Assembly (NCBI RefSeq): GCF_002128405.1
Contig: NZ_NETJ01000007.1
Span: 1 to 64,000 of the forward strand
Reading direction: 5' to 3'
Length of the DNA stretch: 64,000 nucleotides
DNA from: Gottfriedia solisilvae
Lineage (GTDB): Bacteria; Bacillota; Bacilli; Bacillales; Bacillaceae_G
Shown here: positions 1-8,676 of the stretch, piece after piece
Position numbering within the stretch: position 1 is the stretch's first letter
Layout: each line of letters begins with the position of its first letter
Position numbers and translations under genes: made by a program
The notes under the pieces: generated by a model
The model's input: only the letters and a program-made list of their open reading frames with translations
What the model was told of the DNA's origin: nothing
Databases searched by the model: none

Positions 1-192
1 TATTTCTTTCATTTTAGGTGGCAATTTCGGAATTAATCCTTTATAATCAGGATTTTTAGCCCCTTTAATAAGTGACAAAGTAATCTTTGTTATTATAATT
101 TCCGTTTCATCTAATATATAATTTGAATTATCTACATTATGTAAAAAATATTCATCTAATATATTTAATCTGCTATTTTTATTAGTATTCAT
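1..192 (-). CDS. N-terminal part of an unknown protein, cut by the window edge
   Basis: An open frame runs from an ATG at 192 to the window edge, giving 64 residues (MNTNKNSRLNILDEYFLHNV...). A GAGGTG ribosome binding site lies six bases before the ATG. I do not recognise the family. It follows the DUF4062-like gene with only a 22-base gap and on the same strand, so it is probably part of the same accessory, possibly defence-related, operon. The C-terminus is outside the window. Confidence 0.6.
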   Translation of the reverse strand, partial: MNTNKNSRLNILDEYFLHNVDNSNYILDETEIIITKITLSLIKGAKNPDYKGLIPKLPPKMKEI

Positions 193-214
193 TTCAACAC
201 CTCAAATTTATCAA

Positions 215-730
215 TTAAAATTCTTGTCGCTGTGAAATTTTTTTTAATTCACCATGTAACATTAAATTCTCTTCATATAGTCTTACATATTTTTCAACTA
301 GATCTTCAAGAAGTGTCGCTTCTATCTTGTCTATCAAATCTCTATTATCTTTAAACTGAGTACTGGTTAAGTAATTATTTACTTCCTGATCTATAAATTC
401 TTTCAACTGTTTAGATTTTTTTCCTTCATGTATAAATGTAAAAATTCTTTTCTGATTTCTCTTTGCTGCATAGAATTCGTTTGCAACTCCTTCTCTTAAA
501 TCAGTTTGAAGAATAAGTAGTACTAAATCTGTATTTTTGACTTCGGTTACATATCTTTGTTGAATATGAACATCACTACTTAAATTCTCAATAGCAAATA
601 AACTATATAAAGGCATTCTTTCTAAGAACGCTATAATTGAATTTCTTTGCTCTCTAAATTTATCATCTTTCATAGATGAACTTAAAAACAATTTAATCCT
701 ATTTGATGATACATTATGTTTATACTGCAA
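215..730 (-). CDS. DUF4062/TIR-like domain protein next to Thoeris genes
   Basis: 171 residues. Residues 11-110 have the layout of a DUF4062/TIR-type alpha/beta domain: an opening strand RIKLFLSSSMKD, then a helix with EQRNSIIAFLE, a central strand TDLVLLILQTDL, a conserved GVANEFYAAKRNQK stretch and a strand RIFTFIHEG. Such domains in bacteria often sit in anti-phage systems as sensor or NAD-acting modules. The start is TTG with GGAG nine bases upstream. It is encoded about 200 bases downstream of the ThsB-like gene, behind a terminator, so it may be an extra TIR-like partner or an independent gene. The fold assignment is by motif impression only. I cannot say whether it is catalytic. Confidence 0.5.
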   Translation of the reverse strand: MQYKHNVSSNRIKLFLSSSMKDDKFREQRNSIIAFLERMPLYSLFAIENLSSDVHIQQRYVTEVKNTDLVLLILQTDLREGVANEFYAAKRNQKRIFTFIHEGKKSKQLKEFIDQEVNNYLTSTQFKDNRDLIDKIEATLLEDLVEKYVRLYEENLMLHGELKKISQRQEF

Positions 731-892
731 TTAGTTCAACTCCATTATCTATTTCTTATAAAAAAACAGTATTATTTGGTTTAAACTCCTATTTTGGCAT
801 TGCCATATTCTGTTTATATTTTCTAATTATCTACTATGAATATTATCTAAGCTCTCTCAACTAAAAATTTAATCCAAAATCTTTAATATAAA

Positions 893-915
893 AAACAACT
901 CTTAATGAGTTGCTT
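893..915 (-). terminator. Terminator after the ThsB-like gene
   Basis: On the minus strand a hairpin (GCAACTC, loop ATTAA, GAGTTGT) is followed by a run of T, about 20 bases after the ThsB-like stop codon. Confidence 0.6.
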
Positions 916-932
916 ATTAAACGTTTTTTTAT

Positions 933-1490
933 TTAGTAGATGTTGAGTTTATCGTATACACTTTTTTTATAAAGTCCAATAGAATACTTTGGTTGATTTA
1001 CAAGACTAAAATCCTTTAAAGCTTGAACAATTACTTTTTCTTTAAGTGGTATATGAATTGTTTTCACTTCATCATGTTCCATTGCAACTTTTAAACTATT
1101 TGGCCATAATTCTTTTAATCTATCTGGTATACTATTAACAATTCGATTGTCCTCTTCTACATAACATACTATAATCGGAAGCTTACATGTTCTAATTGCA
1201 TAGTTGATTTCGTAAGGTACAAAATCGTCATCCATTTTCGTTGTTTTACCTATAAGTAGAAGCATATTTTTACTTCTATTAATTCTTTCTCTTAAACTTC
1301 TTTTAATAGTTTCAGCTTTACTAGAATCACGAACTGCAGCAACCTTATCATGAGAATTTACAAAATTAAATTCTTTACTATCCATGCTTTTCCAACCTTT
1401 AAAAATATTGTAATACTTAATATCTGATTTAGTTGGATCAGTTTGTCCATCTGCTGCAAAAGCTATATATGTACCGTTCCTATAGACCAT
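933..1490 (-). CDS. thsB: ThsB-like TIR-domain protein (Thoeris; DUF1863 family)
   Basis: In Thoeris, ThsB senses phage and makes an NAD-derived signal molecule. This 185-residue protein shows the DUF1863/ThsB pattern: YYNIFKGWKSMDSKEFNF early, a DSSKAETIKRSLRERI helix, the strand NMLLLIGKTT, then VPYEINYAIRTCKLPIIVCYV. The EINYAI stretch carries the glutamate expected in the TIR active site. I chose the ATG at 1490 because GGGAGGTG lies six bases before it; an in-frame GTG at 1499 would overlap that site. It lies downstream of, and on the same strand as, a macro-domain membrane protein, which matches the type II Thoeris arrangement. Confidence 0.75.
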   Translation of the reverse strand: MVYRNGTYIAFAADGQTDPTKSDIKYYNIFKGWKSMDSKEFNFVNSHDKVAAVRDSSKAETIKRSLRERINRSKNMLLLIGKTTKMDDDFVPYEINYAIRTCKLPIIVCYVEEDNRIVNSIPDRLKELWPNSLKVAMEHDEVKTIHIPLKEKVIVQALKDFSLVNQPKYSIGLYKKSVYDKLNIY

Positions 1491-1643
1491 TAAATACACC
1501 TCCCTAATTTGACAAATATGTTTAGAAAATCAACATATTAATAAATGCAAATCTAATAATATAAAAAAGTTTATTTTTGAACTATTAATTTTCATTATGG
1601 AAAGGTAAAGGCAATCTGTGCGGAACAAATGTGCTAATCTATA

Positions 1644-2477
1644 CTAACACTCTAGTTCCTTTAATTTATAAAAATCAATCTTATCTTTTTTTGACTCATG
1701 AATTATGATTGATACCGCTGAAGGATACGTAAATTTTATTTTACTGATTTTTAAGGACCAAATTAATAACTCAAGTAACTCTTGGTCCGTCACATCATAC
1801 CCTTTAAACCTTGTTATTCCAGACCCCAATAGTGGTATAGAAATGGACCTACCGTTATAAACAATATCTATTTCATTCCAAAAATTTAATAAAAAAGCTA
1901 CATAATCATTCATGTTCAAATATGCTCTATTATTTTCGTCAAATTTTGAAAAAGCTGTCAGTAAAAAATCCTCATTCTTAAAAATGGTACCTAGCTTATA
2001 CTTATCTTTTTTTCCTAATCTTCGAGAATCATTATTTCCTATTTTAACCTCTTCGGAAACTAGATTTTGTTCAATTAATTGGTCTAAAACTCCAACATCC
2101 TGTATTTTTCTTTTTATGTAGATTCCATTTAGTGTTGAGTCAGAAACGATTATATTATCAACTTGAGTATCAAAGTATTCATTAAATGCGATAACTTTTA
2201 ATCCTGATTCCGTGAAAATGTCCCCCACTTTGATCTCTAGTGAAGAATTATTTATAGTCAGTTCCATTTTCTGCAGAAAGTTTGCTCTAACCCATAAGTA
2301 AATATAGACAACTACAAAAGCAGTAATGATTAAAGTAATTGCGAGACATTTATATTTATCAGGAATATCAATCGCTATTGAAAGAAATGATAATAATAAA
2401 CTTAATGGTGACATCACTTTTATCCATTCATTAAATAACGCTTTATTAAAAAATTTTACTTTTTTCTTAAATTTCAT
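1644..2477 (-). CDS. thsA: ThsA-like membrane protein with macro domain (type II Thoeris effector)
   Basis: 277 residues from the ATG at 2477, which has GGGAG seven bases upstream; the longer frame from 2507 lacks a ribosome site. Two membrane segments lie at about residues 22-38 (SPLSLLLSFLSIAI) and 45-64 (LAITLIITAFVVVYIYLWV). The rest resembles the macro-type module of type II Thoeris effectors (DUF6430): VDNIIVSDSTLNGIYIK near the start and SIPLLGSGITRFKGYDVTD near the ligand loop. In the known system the macro domain binds the ADP-ribose-type signal made by ThsB and the membrane part then kills or arrests the infected cell. The pairing with the downstream ThsB-like gene supports the call. 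Nucleotide binding is inferred. Confidence 0.75.
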   Translation of the reverse strand: MKFKKKVKFFNKALFNEWIKVMSPLSLLLSFLSIAIDIPDKYKCLAITLIITAFVVVYIYLWVRANFLQKMELTINNSSLEIKVGDIFTESGLKVIAFNEYFDTQVDNIIVSDSTLNGIYIKRKIQDVGVLDQLIEQNLVSEEVKIGNNDSRRLGKKDKYKLGTIFKNEDFLLTAFSKFDENNRAYLNMNDYVAFLLNFWNEIDIVYNGRSISIPLLGSGITRFKGYDVTDQELLELLIWSLKISKIKFTYPSAVSIIIHESKKDKIDFYKLKELEC

Positions 2478-2505
2478 ATAATTCTCCCATAAATAATATA
2501 TTATC

Positions 2506-2527
2506 AAAAGGGATTTAAATCCCTTTT
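2506..2527. terminator. Perfect 22-bp palindrome, probable terminator
   Basis: AAAAGGG and CCCTTTT flank ATTTAAAT with no mismatch. It lies between the ThsA-like gene and a decayed gene upstream of it. It could end transcription in either direction. An operator role is also possible. Confidence 0.5.
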
Positions 2528-2570
2528 ATATTAAACAGATACTCTAAAAAAATCACATAATTATATGTAT

Positions 2571-3187
2571 CTTAAAGTATGATTCTGATTATTTTCACTA
2601 AATTCATTTAAAGTGACTTTATCTTTTTCCAAAAACATTCGAAAATTAAAATCTCTTTTTAATTGTTTTCCTGAAATATAAAAACCCATATCTACGAGAT
2701 AAGCAGAGAATTGTTCCTTTTTTTGATTTTCAGAGGATACATTTTCTTAAATTAAATGTAGATATCTAGCATTAACTAAATTTCTTAGCAAACTATCAAA
2801 TTCAGTATCTTCATCTTTTTTCTTCTCTCATAGATCGAATAACTGAATATATTTGTGCTTTTCCTATCTTACTTCCACCTTCTTCTACTACATTATCAAC
2901 AGCATTTCTAAACATTAATAAAAAATCTCTAGGTGTTCCACCAGAAGCTATAACCGCTATAACTAAATGTAATATTGACTCATCATTTACAAAAATACTC
3001 TCAATATCTAGTACTTGATTTTCTAAATCCTTTCTAAGTGAACATAGTATCTTCAATAAATAATCTTTAATCCTTGAAAATCTATTAAATCTTTATCTAA
3101 CTTTATTGTTGAGAAGTAATCCTTAATGGAAAATATTATATCATTTTCATAGTTTAATTTTATTCGATTAGGTAAAAAATCCTCCAA
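2571..3187 (-). pseudogene. Decayed ATPase-like gene (ORC/Cdc6-like remnant)
   Basis: Three overlapping coding pieces line up on the minus strand. The first starts near 3187 (FLPNRIKLNYENDIIFSIKD) and ends in TGA. The second, 2811-3056, contains VIAVIASGGTPRDFLLMF, similar to the GxPR motif of ORC/Cdc6-type P-loop ATPases. The third, after a frameshift in an A-run, reads LLRNLVNARYLHLI, hits an in-frame TAA, and continues in the same frame to a TAA at 2571. The N-terminal P-loop part is missing. The family assignment rests on two short motifs. Confidence 0.6.
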
Positions 3188-3562
3188 TTAAGTGTATAAC
3201 TATTATATCCTAATATTAGTAATATTTGTAAATTTTTCCTCAATATCTAATCTAATTCGAGCAATCCTTTAACACTCTATTTATTGAATTATTGATGTCA
3301 AAACTAAAGTTCCAATTAGTTAAAATCCTCCAAGAAAACAGGACTTTTAGCAATATTATATGATATTCTGAAAACTGACGGCTTACTTTTAAGCAAGCTA
3401 GTAACTGTGTCTTTTATTACTATAAAATTCTAATTATATTAAACTATTAAATTCGACTTTAACTAGTATCTTTTTAAATGTCGATCTTTTCGATTTTAAA
3501 TAAAACAAATTTAATCAAATGTTTCTATTGCAATCACCTTTTCCTTCTAATTTTATTTACTG
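3188..3562. other. AT-rich gap with no recognised feature
   Basis: About 375 bases between the ATPase remnant and the HTH gene. I see no open frame with a ribosome site, no clear hairpin with a T-run, and no repeat. Confidence 0.5.
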
Positions 3563-4588
3563 TTAATATCGGACCATTTCATTCAATTGATTAAGTAATT
3601 TCTCCTTTAAATAAGCCTCAATGGATAATTCAGATTCATTAGCAAGCTTTCGTAATTGCTCTTTAATACTTTTCGGAACATTTATTGTAATACTTTCAAA
3701 ATCAGAACCTAAATATAGTCCATTATGACGAACTTGAATAGTTCCTTCTTTAACCATTGATTCAAATAAAACAAATGTTTCAGAATAGCCATCGATATTC
3801 TCTTGACCTAAATGAATAAAAACAGGCTTTATTTTTATTAACACTTTATTAGCCTCTTGCTCGATATTAATGTTTTCAGCACCGATGAATTGAAATATAA
3901 AGTCGAAAACTCTATAATCTCTACTTTTGATGTCATTAGGTATCTCAAATTCAAACGAGACATAAATCTTTTTTGTAATTCGCTTAAATTTACTTACTTT
4001 ATATATCGGTTCATAGCCATTGTCCTGGATTGCAGCACCAACAATCTCTTTACCATGAGCAGTAGATAAAGTTGGAATGTTATTTTCGATTTTGATAATT
4101 CGGCCATAATCATTTGTAGTTTCATTTCTAAATGACTGGTACAAATAGAATTTCTTATCTTTTGTAAAGAAGGATTTACGTTTTACTTTATTCTTGTTTA
4201 CATAATCTTTTTCTTGGAAACTAGCGAGCGACTTATTAGAAACAAAATATGTAGCTTTACCTTTAAAATTAAATTTCGATGCGGCTAATGAGCCATCTTT
4301 TATGTATTTTTGTAGAGTTGTAACATGTAAACCAACGATCTTAGACACTTCTGATAAAGTATATCCATCTGGACGCTTATATTCTTTAGCAAATTCCTCA
4401 ATAACAGCTCTATCAAACTGCATTGTCCCTTCTATGCGCCAGTTGTCTTCATACAATGGTTGTAACTTTCCGTTACGTACATAATAGTAAATACTATTTA
4501 TTGAAGGCTCTTTTCCCCATTCCTTAGTTAAGTATTCAATTACTTCTTTGGTTGATAATACTTGTTTGTTATCTTGTTGTTCTATCAA
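3563..4588 (-). CDS. DNA-binding protein with two N-terminal HTH segments and a ribbon-helix-helix-like C-terminus
   Basis: 341 residues, TTG start with AGAAGG upstream. The N-terminus has two short helix-turn-helix-like segments: STKEVIEYLTKEWGKEPS at about 12-29 and TLSEVSKIVGLHVTTLQKYI at about 76-95, the latter like excisionase/MerR-type readers. Residues 120-290 are unfamiliar. The last 45 residues (ITINVPKSIKEQLRKLAN...SIEAYLKEKL) look like a ribbon-helix-helix DNA-binding unit. Such architecture is usual for regulators on mobile or accessory DNA. It faces the recombinase gene across a 0.8-kb gap. Its target is unknown. Confidence 0.55.
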   Translation of the reverse strand: MIEQQDNKQVLSTKEVIEYLTKEWGKEPSINSIYYYVRNGKLQPLYEDNWRIEGTMQFDRAVIEEFAKEYKRPDGYTLSEVSKIVGLHVTTLQKYIKDGSLAASKFNFKGKATYFVSNKSLASFQEKDYVNKNKVKRKSFFTKDKKFYLYQSFRNETTNDYGRIIKIENNIPTLSTAHGKEIVGAAIQDNGYEPIYKVSKFKRITKKIYVSFEFEIPNDIKSRDYRVFDFIFQFIGAENINIEQEANKVLIKIKPVFIHLGQENIDGYSETFVLFESMVKEGTIQVRHNGLYLGSDFESITINVPKSIKEQLRKLANESELSIEAYLKEKLLNQLNEMVRY

Positions 4589-4660
4589 ACTAGTTACCTT
4601 CTTTCTTTGCTATTTAGTCTGTAATATTAGTAGTAAGTGTAAGATCAACTTTAGCTATTT

Positions 4661-4891
4661 TCAATCGGAAGATGAACAGGATCCTCCACTATCATGTGAG
4701 TTTGAAGTATGGTCATGTGAATTATGATTATCGTGAAGATGTATTAAGTCATGTGAATTATTTATTGAGTGACCATTATAATCGTTATAATTTGATAGCT
4801 TATTTTGTTCATAGTTATTTCCATTTGCTTTAAAGCTTGCGATAACAATTAATAAAAGTATAAATACAATAAACAAAATAAAAATCCCCAT
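4661..4891 (-). CDS. Small His-rich membrane-anchored protein
   Basis: 76 residues after a GAGGAG site. Residues 3-21 form one membrane segment (IFILFIVFILLLIVIASF). The rest is Asn/Ser/His/Asp rich with nine or more histidines in HD/HN/HLH pairs, ending in GGSCSSSD. A metal-binding role is plausible from composition, but no family is recognised. It lies just upstream of the HTH gene on the same strand, with a 72-base gap. Confidence 0.6.
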   Translation of the reverse strand: MGIFILFIVFILLLIVIASFKANGNNYEQNKLSNYNDYNGHSINNSHDLIHLHDNHNSHDHTSNSHDSGGSCSSSD

Positions 4892-5353
4892 ATAAATTGT
4901 CTCCTCTATTCACTAAGTTTTATTTACTTCCACAGCAATAAATTACATTGGTTGTTTCGATGACATCACGGTGTGTTCTCCTTTTTCTAAAAAACTCAAA
5001 AATTAAATGTAAATATTTGATAGTCATGATTACTTTAAATAACAATTCAATTGGTAATAATTGGATTTACTATTATTATACTTATCTTTTAATTATTTAT
5101 CTATATTTACTTTAACTATAAATACTATGTATTAATATTTAATATTTATAGTTAAAGTAAAGTAAAAGAATGGACGATTATTTTACACTTAATAATATTT
5201 ACATATAAGAATTTTATAAATACTTTAAACTTTAATTAGAGTTACTGACCTTTAAATAGATATTGTAGATAATATAATTTAAATAGTTTAAGATAGTAAC
5301 AAATATATAAATTACTATAATATGGTATTAATTTTGAAAGGGAGTGTACGACA
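4892..5353. other. Very AT-rich intergenic stretch before the recombinase
   Basis: About 460 bases with no gene. Its one clear structure is the 19-bp inverted repeat at 5106-5161, listed separately. The ribosome site of the recombinase lies at its right end. Confidence 0.5.
5106..5161. repeat. Perfect 19-bp inverted repeat upstream of the recombinase
   Basis: TTTACTTTAACTATAAATA at 5106-5124 is matched by its exact complement at 5143-5161, with an 18-base AT spacer. There is no T-run, so a terminator is unlikely. Its place about 190 bases before a tyrosine recombinase makes a recombination site, operator or replication dyad possible. None is proven. Confidence 0.7.
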
Positions 5354-6511
5354 ATAGAGATTCAAAGGTTATTTCCAGTAAGTAATATTAACGAAGTAGC
5401 ACTAAAAAACTTTCCACTTGCTTTAACAAATGATCAAATAGAGATTTTAGATCGTACACAAGAATTTGCAGAAAAATATAAGATTGATATTCATAAAGCT
5501 TTTTCGGATATAGATATGATTTATCGTTTTGCATACCAGAAGAAAGAAATAGGAGATTTATATAATATTGATGAAGTAAGGGGTAGTAAAACGATCAAGA
5601 CTCGACAAACATATATAAGAGAGCTACTTACGTTTTACAATCATTTATGTGAAAACAAACAAATTTTATTAGAAGATACGTTTCATACAGATAGTGAAAG
5701 CATATTAAGAATTATTGAACCTAGACATGTATTGAATTATCAAAAGTGGTTAATTTCAGCCCCTTTAGGACGCAAAAAAGAACCTTATAAGAAAACGACG
5801 ATTGCTAAGAAAACTGTCATATTGAAAGGGTTCTTTAAATATTTACACGAGCAGAAATTTACTGAGTTTCCTCTTCACCACTCACTAGTTTCAGCGAATA
5901 TAACTCGGATTGATTTGCCGAATCGTGACGTAACTTATGATGAAGTAAAACAAATCTTGGAATACTATAAGGACTCTCCACTTCACTACACTATCCTACT
6001 TACATTAGCTACAACCGGACTTCGCGCAGCTGAACTTGCATCTGCTAAATGGAGGGATATAACAAAGGATCATAATGGTCATTGGTTAAAGATTATGGGG
6101 AAAGGCCGAAAAGAACGTGAAGTTTTTATAATTGAATATGTGTTTGATGCAATTGTTAAGTTTAGAAAACGCAGGGGACAAACAATTGAATTAAATTCAA
6201 CAGATAATAGTTATTTGATTGTTACAAGTAAAATGAAACCTTATAGCCCTGGCTATCTTTCGAAATTTGTTTCGGAAATGATAGCTCGTACCAAATTACC
6301 TTTTATTAATAATCATGATCGTAATGGATTCAGTGCTCATTTTTTTAGACATAGCTATGCTATTGAAGCTAGGAAAAATGGCGCAGATATTTACGCAATT
6401 TCTACTTCATTAGGCCATGAAAGTATAAAGACTACCCAGATATATCTTGCTAAACATGAAAAAAGGGAAACAAATGTTGGATTGATTTGGAAAAATAAAG
6501 AGGAATTTTAA
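5354..6511 (+). CDS. Tyrosine recombinase / phage-type integrase with non-canonical start
   Basis: About 385 residues if begun at an ATA at 5354. The first ATG in frame, at 5516, would lose 54 residues of open frame (EIQRLFPVSNINEVALKNF...). A strong AAAGGGAG site lies eight bases before the ATA. The protein has a SAM-like N-terminal domain and a catalytic domain with R in ATTGLRAAEL, K in MGKGRKEREV, H-x-x-R in AHFFRHSYA, H in SLGHESIKTT and Y in QIYLAKHE. All five classical residues are therefore present. It stands alone next to decayed genes, so it may be a stranded element integrase. An ATG-to-ATA change could have weakened or killed it. Confidence 0.75.
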   Translation: MEIQRLFPVSNINEVALKNFPLALTNDQIEILDRTQEFAEKYKIDIHKAFSDIDMIYRFAYQKKEIGDLYNIDEVRGSKTIKTRQTYIRELLTFYNHLCENKQILLEDTFHTDSESILRIIEPRHVLNYQKWLISAPLGRKKEPYKKTTIAKKTVILKGFFKYLHEQKFTEFPLHHSLVSANITRIDLPNRDVTYDEVKQILEYYKDSPLHYTILLTLATTGLRAAELASAKWRDITKDHNGHWLKIMGKGRKEREVFIIEYVFDAIVKFRKRRGQTIELNSTDNSYLIVTSKMKPYSPGYLSKFVSEMIARTKLPFINNHDRNGFSAHFFRHSYAIEARKNGADIYAISTSLGHESIKTTQIYLAKHEKRETNVGLIWKNKEEF

Positions 6512-6535
6512 AAAAGCAAGTCACTATAAAAGGAA

Positions 6536-6565
6536 AATGTCTCAAAAATGTTTTTGTGAGACATT
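6536..6565 (+). terminator. Hairpin after the recombinase
   Basis: AATGTCTCA and TGAGACATT pair around a 12-base loop, 25 bases after the stop codon. The following T-run is weak. Confidence 0.5.
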
Positions 6566-6706
6566 CTCTATTTAATAGGATGTTTTTTAAATTAAGAGAT
6601 AGATAGATATGTTTTGGCAAGTTTTATAGCTTCAATTGCAGGAAGTTTTTTTGACAGACTGCATAACCATATATTTTACCGGATGCCGTTCGATCTTCAA
6701 AACAAT

Positions 6707-7005
6707 TTATTGATACCCTTTTTTATATCCTAAATTACAATCACTTTGATCTTGGTGGTTATTTCTGCCATTATGAAAATGCTATTCTCCATATTTTAGT
6801 AAGTACTGTTCACAATTTGTCCAACAGTGATAACCGCCTTTTCCATCTGTACCTCCAGAATGTGTAATTGCGTTATTATTTACAAATTACATACTATAAA
6901 AGGAATTGTAATCACTGCAATTAACATCAAAACCCAATTATACTTCTTTAAGTTTGCTTCAAATTTTTGTATTTCATCTACCGAACTTGTATTAAGGGGT
7001 TTCAA
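6707..7005 (-). pseudogene. Remnant of a membrane-anchored YHYH-motif-like small protein
   Basis: From a TTG at 7005 (GGTG upstream) the frame gives MKPLNTSSVDEIQKFEANLK then one membrane segment and a stop. Shifted by one base, the reading continues HSGGTDGKGGYHCWTNCEQY and LLKYGE, hits TAG, then HFHNGRNNHQDQSDCNLGYK to a TAA at 6707. The GGxHCWTNC...HxHN spacing resembles small YHYH-type extracellular domains. One frameshift and one stop make it a pseudogene. Confidence 0.55.
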
Positions 7006-7143
7006 TTAGTCACCTACTTTCTGAATTTTTATGTTCAAAAGATATAGCTATTATAATCTACAGTTGTGAATTTAGTGTGAATTCACAAATAATACAATGC
7101 ACACTATATATTTATCTTATACAGACAATTCCAAAACCTAAAA

Positions 7144-7178
7144 AAAGACAACATAATCGTTTAAGATTTGTTGTCTTT
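7144..7178 (-). terminator. Terminator
   Basis: AAAGACAACA and TGTTGTCTTT form a ten-pair stem around a 15-base loop. On the minus strand it is followed by a T-run. It would end the decayed gene at 7190-7390. Confidence 0.6.
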
Positions 7179-7189
7179 CATTGTAATTT

Positions 7190-7390
7190 TCATGGGGGTT
7201 TAAGATAATAGTCTTGTTGATTATCTAGTAGTCCGGGTGAATATTTTTCTAAAGTTTTTGCAGTAATAATCTCTACCATTGTCATCGAAAGATTAGCTTT
7301 AGTTAATCAAGCAAATTTCTAAATCAGATAATACACTCTATACGATAGTGCACATTCTTCAAATTCTGTACCATCTTCGTATATATATTA
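7190..7390 (-). pseudogene. Short decayed gene of unknown family
   Basis: One minus-strand frame reads YEDGTEFEECALSYRVYYL, then a TAG and a TGA, then NLSMTMVEIITAKTLEKYS and PGLLDNQQDYYLKPP to a stop at 7190. The residue pattern is protein-like but contains two in-frame stops. No family recognised. Confidence 0.45.
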
Positions 7391-7393
7391 AAC

Positions 7394-7447
7394 AAAAAAG
7401 AAGCCCAAGTACAAACATCTTTAAACTGTTTTCATATCTAGGCTTCT
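7394..7447 (-). terminator. Terminator of the SASP gene
   Basis: On the minus strand AGAAGCC pairs with GGGCTTCT across a 33-base loop region, followed by six T. It lies 60 bases after the SASP stop. Confidence 0.65.
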
Positions 7448-7505
7448 CCCATTCATTCTACTTATTTAAATAAATAATATAGACTAAAATGTTGAAAATC
7501 AACAA

Positions 7506-7706
7506 TTATCTAGAATAACCGCCTAAGCTTTGCTCAGCCATCTGTACCAAACGTTTTGTAATCTCTCCACCCACTGAACCATTTGCACGAGCTGTCGAGT
7601 CTGGACCTAAATTTACTCCAAATTCAGTTGCGATTTCCCACTTCATTTGGTCAATTGCTGATTCCCCATTTGGTGAAACATATTGATTTGAAGATCTTTT
7701 TGCCAT
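7506..7706 (-). CDS. Alpha/beta-type small acid-soluble spore protein
   Basis: 66 residues. These proteins coat spore DNA in the forespore and are degraded on germination by the GPR protease. The GPR recognition stretch is visible as [10 protein letters not shown] at about residues 26-35, followed by the family signature [21 protein letters not shown]. Length and composition fit the family (60-75 residues). AAAGGAG lies ten bases before the ATG. A sigma-G-like promoter sits 56 bases upstream and a terminator follows. The exact paralogue name cannot be given. Confidence 0.93.
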   Translation of the reverse strand: MAKRSSNQYVSPNGESAIDQMKWEIATEFGVNLGPDSTARANGSVGGEITKRLVQMAEQSLGGYSR

Positions 7707-7761
7707 GTTAATAAGCTCCTTTGTTCGTAGTTTGTCTGATATGAGATTATCAGATTGGAGT

Positions 7762-7791
7762 TAGTATTACACAATTTATATGAAGTATTCA
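7762..7791 (-). promoter_or_regulatory. Sigma-G-like promoter of the SASP gene
   Basis: Read on the minus strand: TGAATA, a 17-base spacer, AATACTA. This closely matches the forespore sigma-G pattern (TGAATA / CATACTA). It overlaps a 12-bp inverted repeat, TATTACACAATT. Confidence 0.65.
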
Positions 7792-7965
7792 TAATAATTG
7801 TGTAATAGGATCTTTAAATCAGTGCCTTGGCTGCTATTTTTAAATTCTATAGAATAATTACGGTAATTGAAATTTTTATCTAAATTGCTCAATCTCTCTA
7901 AATTTAATGTGTAAGGTTTATGAAATTCACATTTTCATAAAAACTTATCTATTACCCTTCAAATA

Positions 7966-8004
7966 AAAAAAACGGATTGAAATTCACATATAGTGATTCA
8001 ATCC
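7966..8004 (-). terminator. Terminator of the Dps gene
   Basis: GGATTGAA and TTCAATCC pair. On the minus strand a run of eight T follows. It lies 18 bases after the Dps stop. Confidence 0.75.
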
Positions 8005-8021
8005 ATCCATTAAAATACTTA

Positions 8022-8459
8022 TTATTTACCAAGAAATGAATTCAACATCCATAGCATTTTCTCAATTTCGGCAATCTTTCCTAAGAATAAATCTGCTGTT
8101 TCTTGATCATTACTTTCTTCAGCTACAGATATTACATCTCGAGATTCTTGTACAATTTTATCGTAGTCTTTTATTAAATCTAACACCATTTCCTCTGCAG
8201 AAAATGAACTATTTCCTTCTTCGATTGTTGCTGTTTCTAAATATTCTCGAATAGTAGCAATTGGTTTCGCACCGATTGTTAAAATACGTTCCCCTAATTC
8301 ATCTACCATTACTTTTGCCTCATTATAATAAAGTTCGAATTTTTCATGTAGAGTAAAAAAGTTAGGTCCCTTTACATACCAATGATAATTATGCAATTTC
8401 ACATATAGTACATTCCAGTTTGCAAGTTGTTGGTTTAATAAAATTTCTAAATTTGCCAT
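8022..8459 (-). CDS. dps: Dps-family ferritin-like DNA-protecting protein
   Basis: 145 residues from the ATG at 8459 (MANLEILLNQQLANW). The in-frame ATG at 8483 has no ribosome site, while GGAG precedes the shorter start. Dps proteins form dodecamers that oxidise iron with peroxide and protect DNA. The ferroxidase motif is clear: LHNYHWYVKGPNFFTLHEKFE at about 24-44, with the paired His, and DELGERILTIG at about 54-64. Bacillus homologues are often under PerR or sigma-B. I see no PerR box close to the start. It is a single gene. Confidence 0.9.
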   Translation of the reverse strand: MANLEILLNQQLANWNVLYVKLHNYHWYVKGPNFFTLHEKFELYYNEAKVMVDELGERILTIGAKPIATIREYLETATIEEGNSSFSAEEMVLDLIKDYDKIVQESRDVISVAEESNDQETADLFLGKIAEIEKMLWMLNSFLGK

Positions 8460-8483
8460 CTTAATATAACACTCCATTTCCAT

Positions 8484-8676
8484 TGTTTTTATACTGCTAG
8501 TAAAGACTTCTACTTTTTTGATAAATGTCCATATCTAGCGATTTTTGTATTTTCATATTTAATTTTGCACAATTTAATTTTACAAAACCAATTTAACATA
8601 TCCTAAAATACACGTCAATTATTTAATCTTCCTCTTAAATCAACTTTCATCTTAGAAATTTGGATAGACATTCAGC
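8484..8676. other. Gap between the Dps gene and an orphan promoter
   Basis: Nothing recognised apart from AT-rich sequence. The features to its right (8677-8795) are listed separately. Confidence 0.4.
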
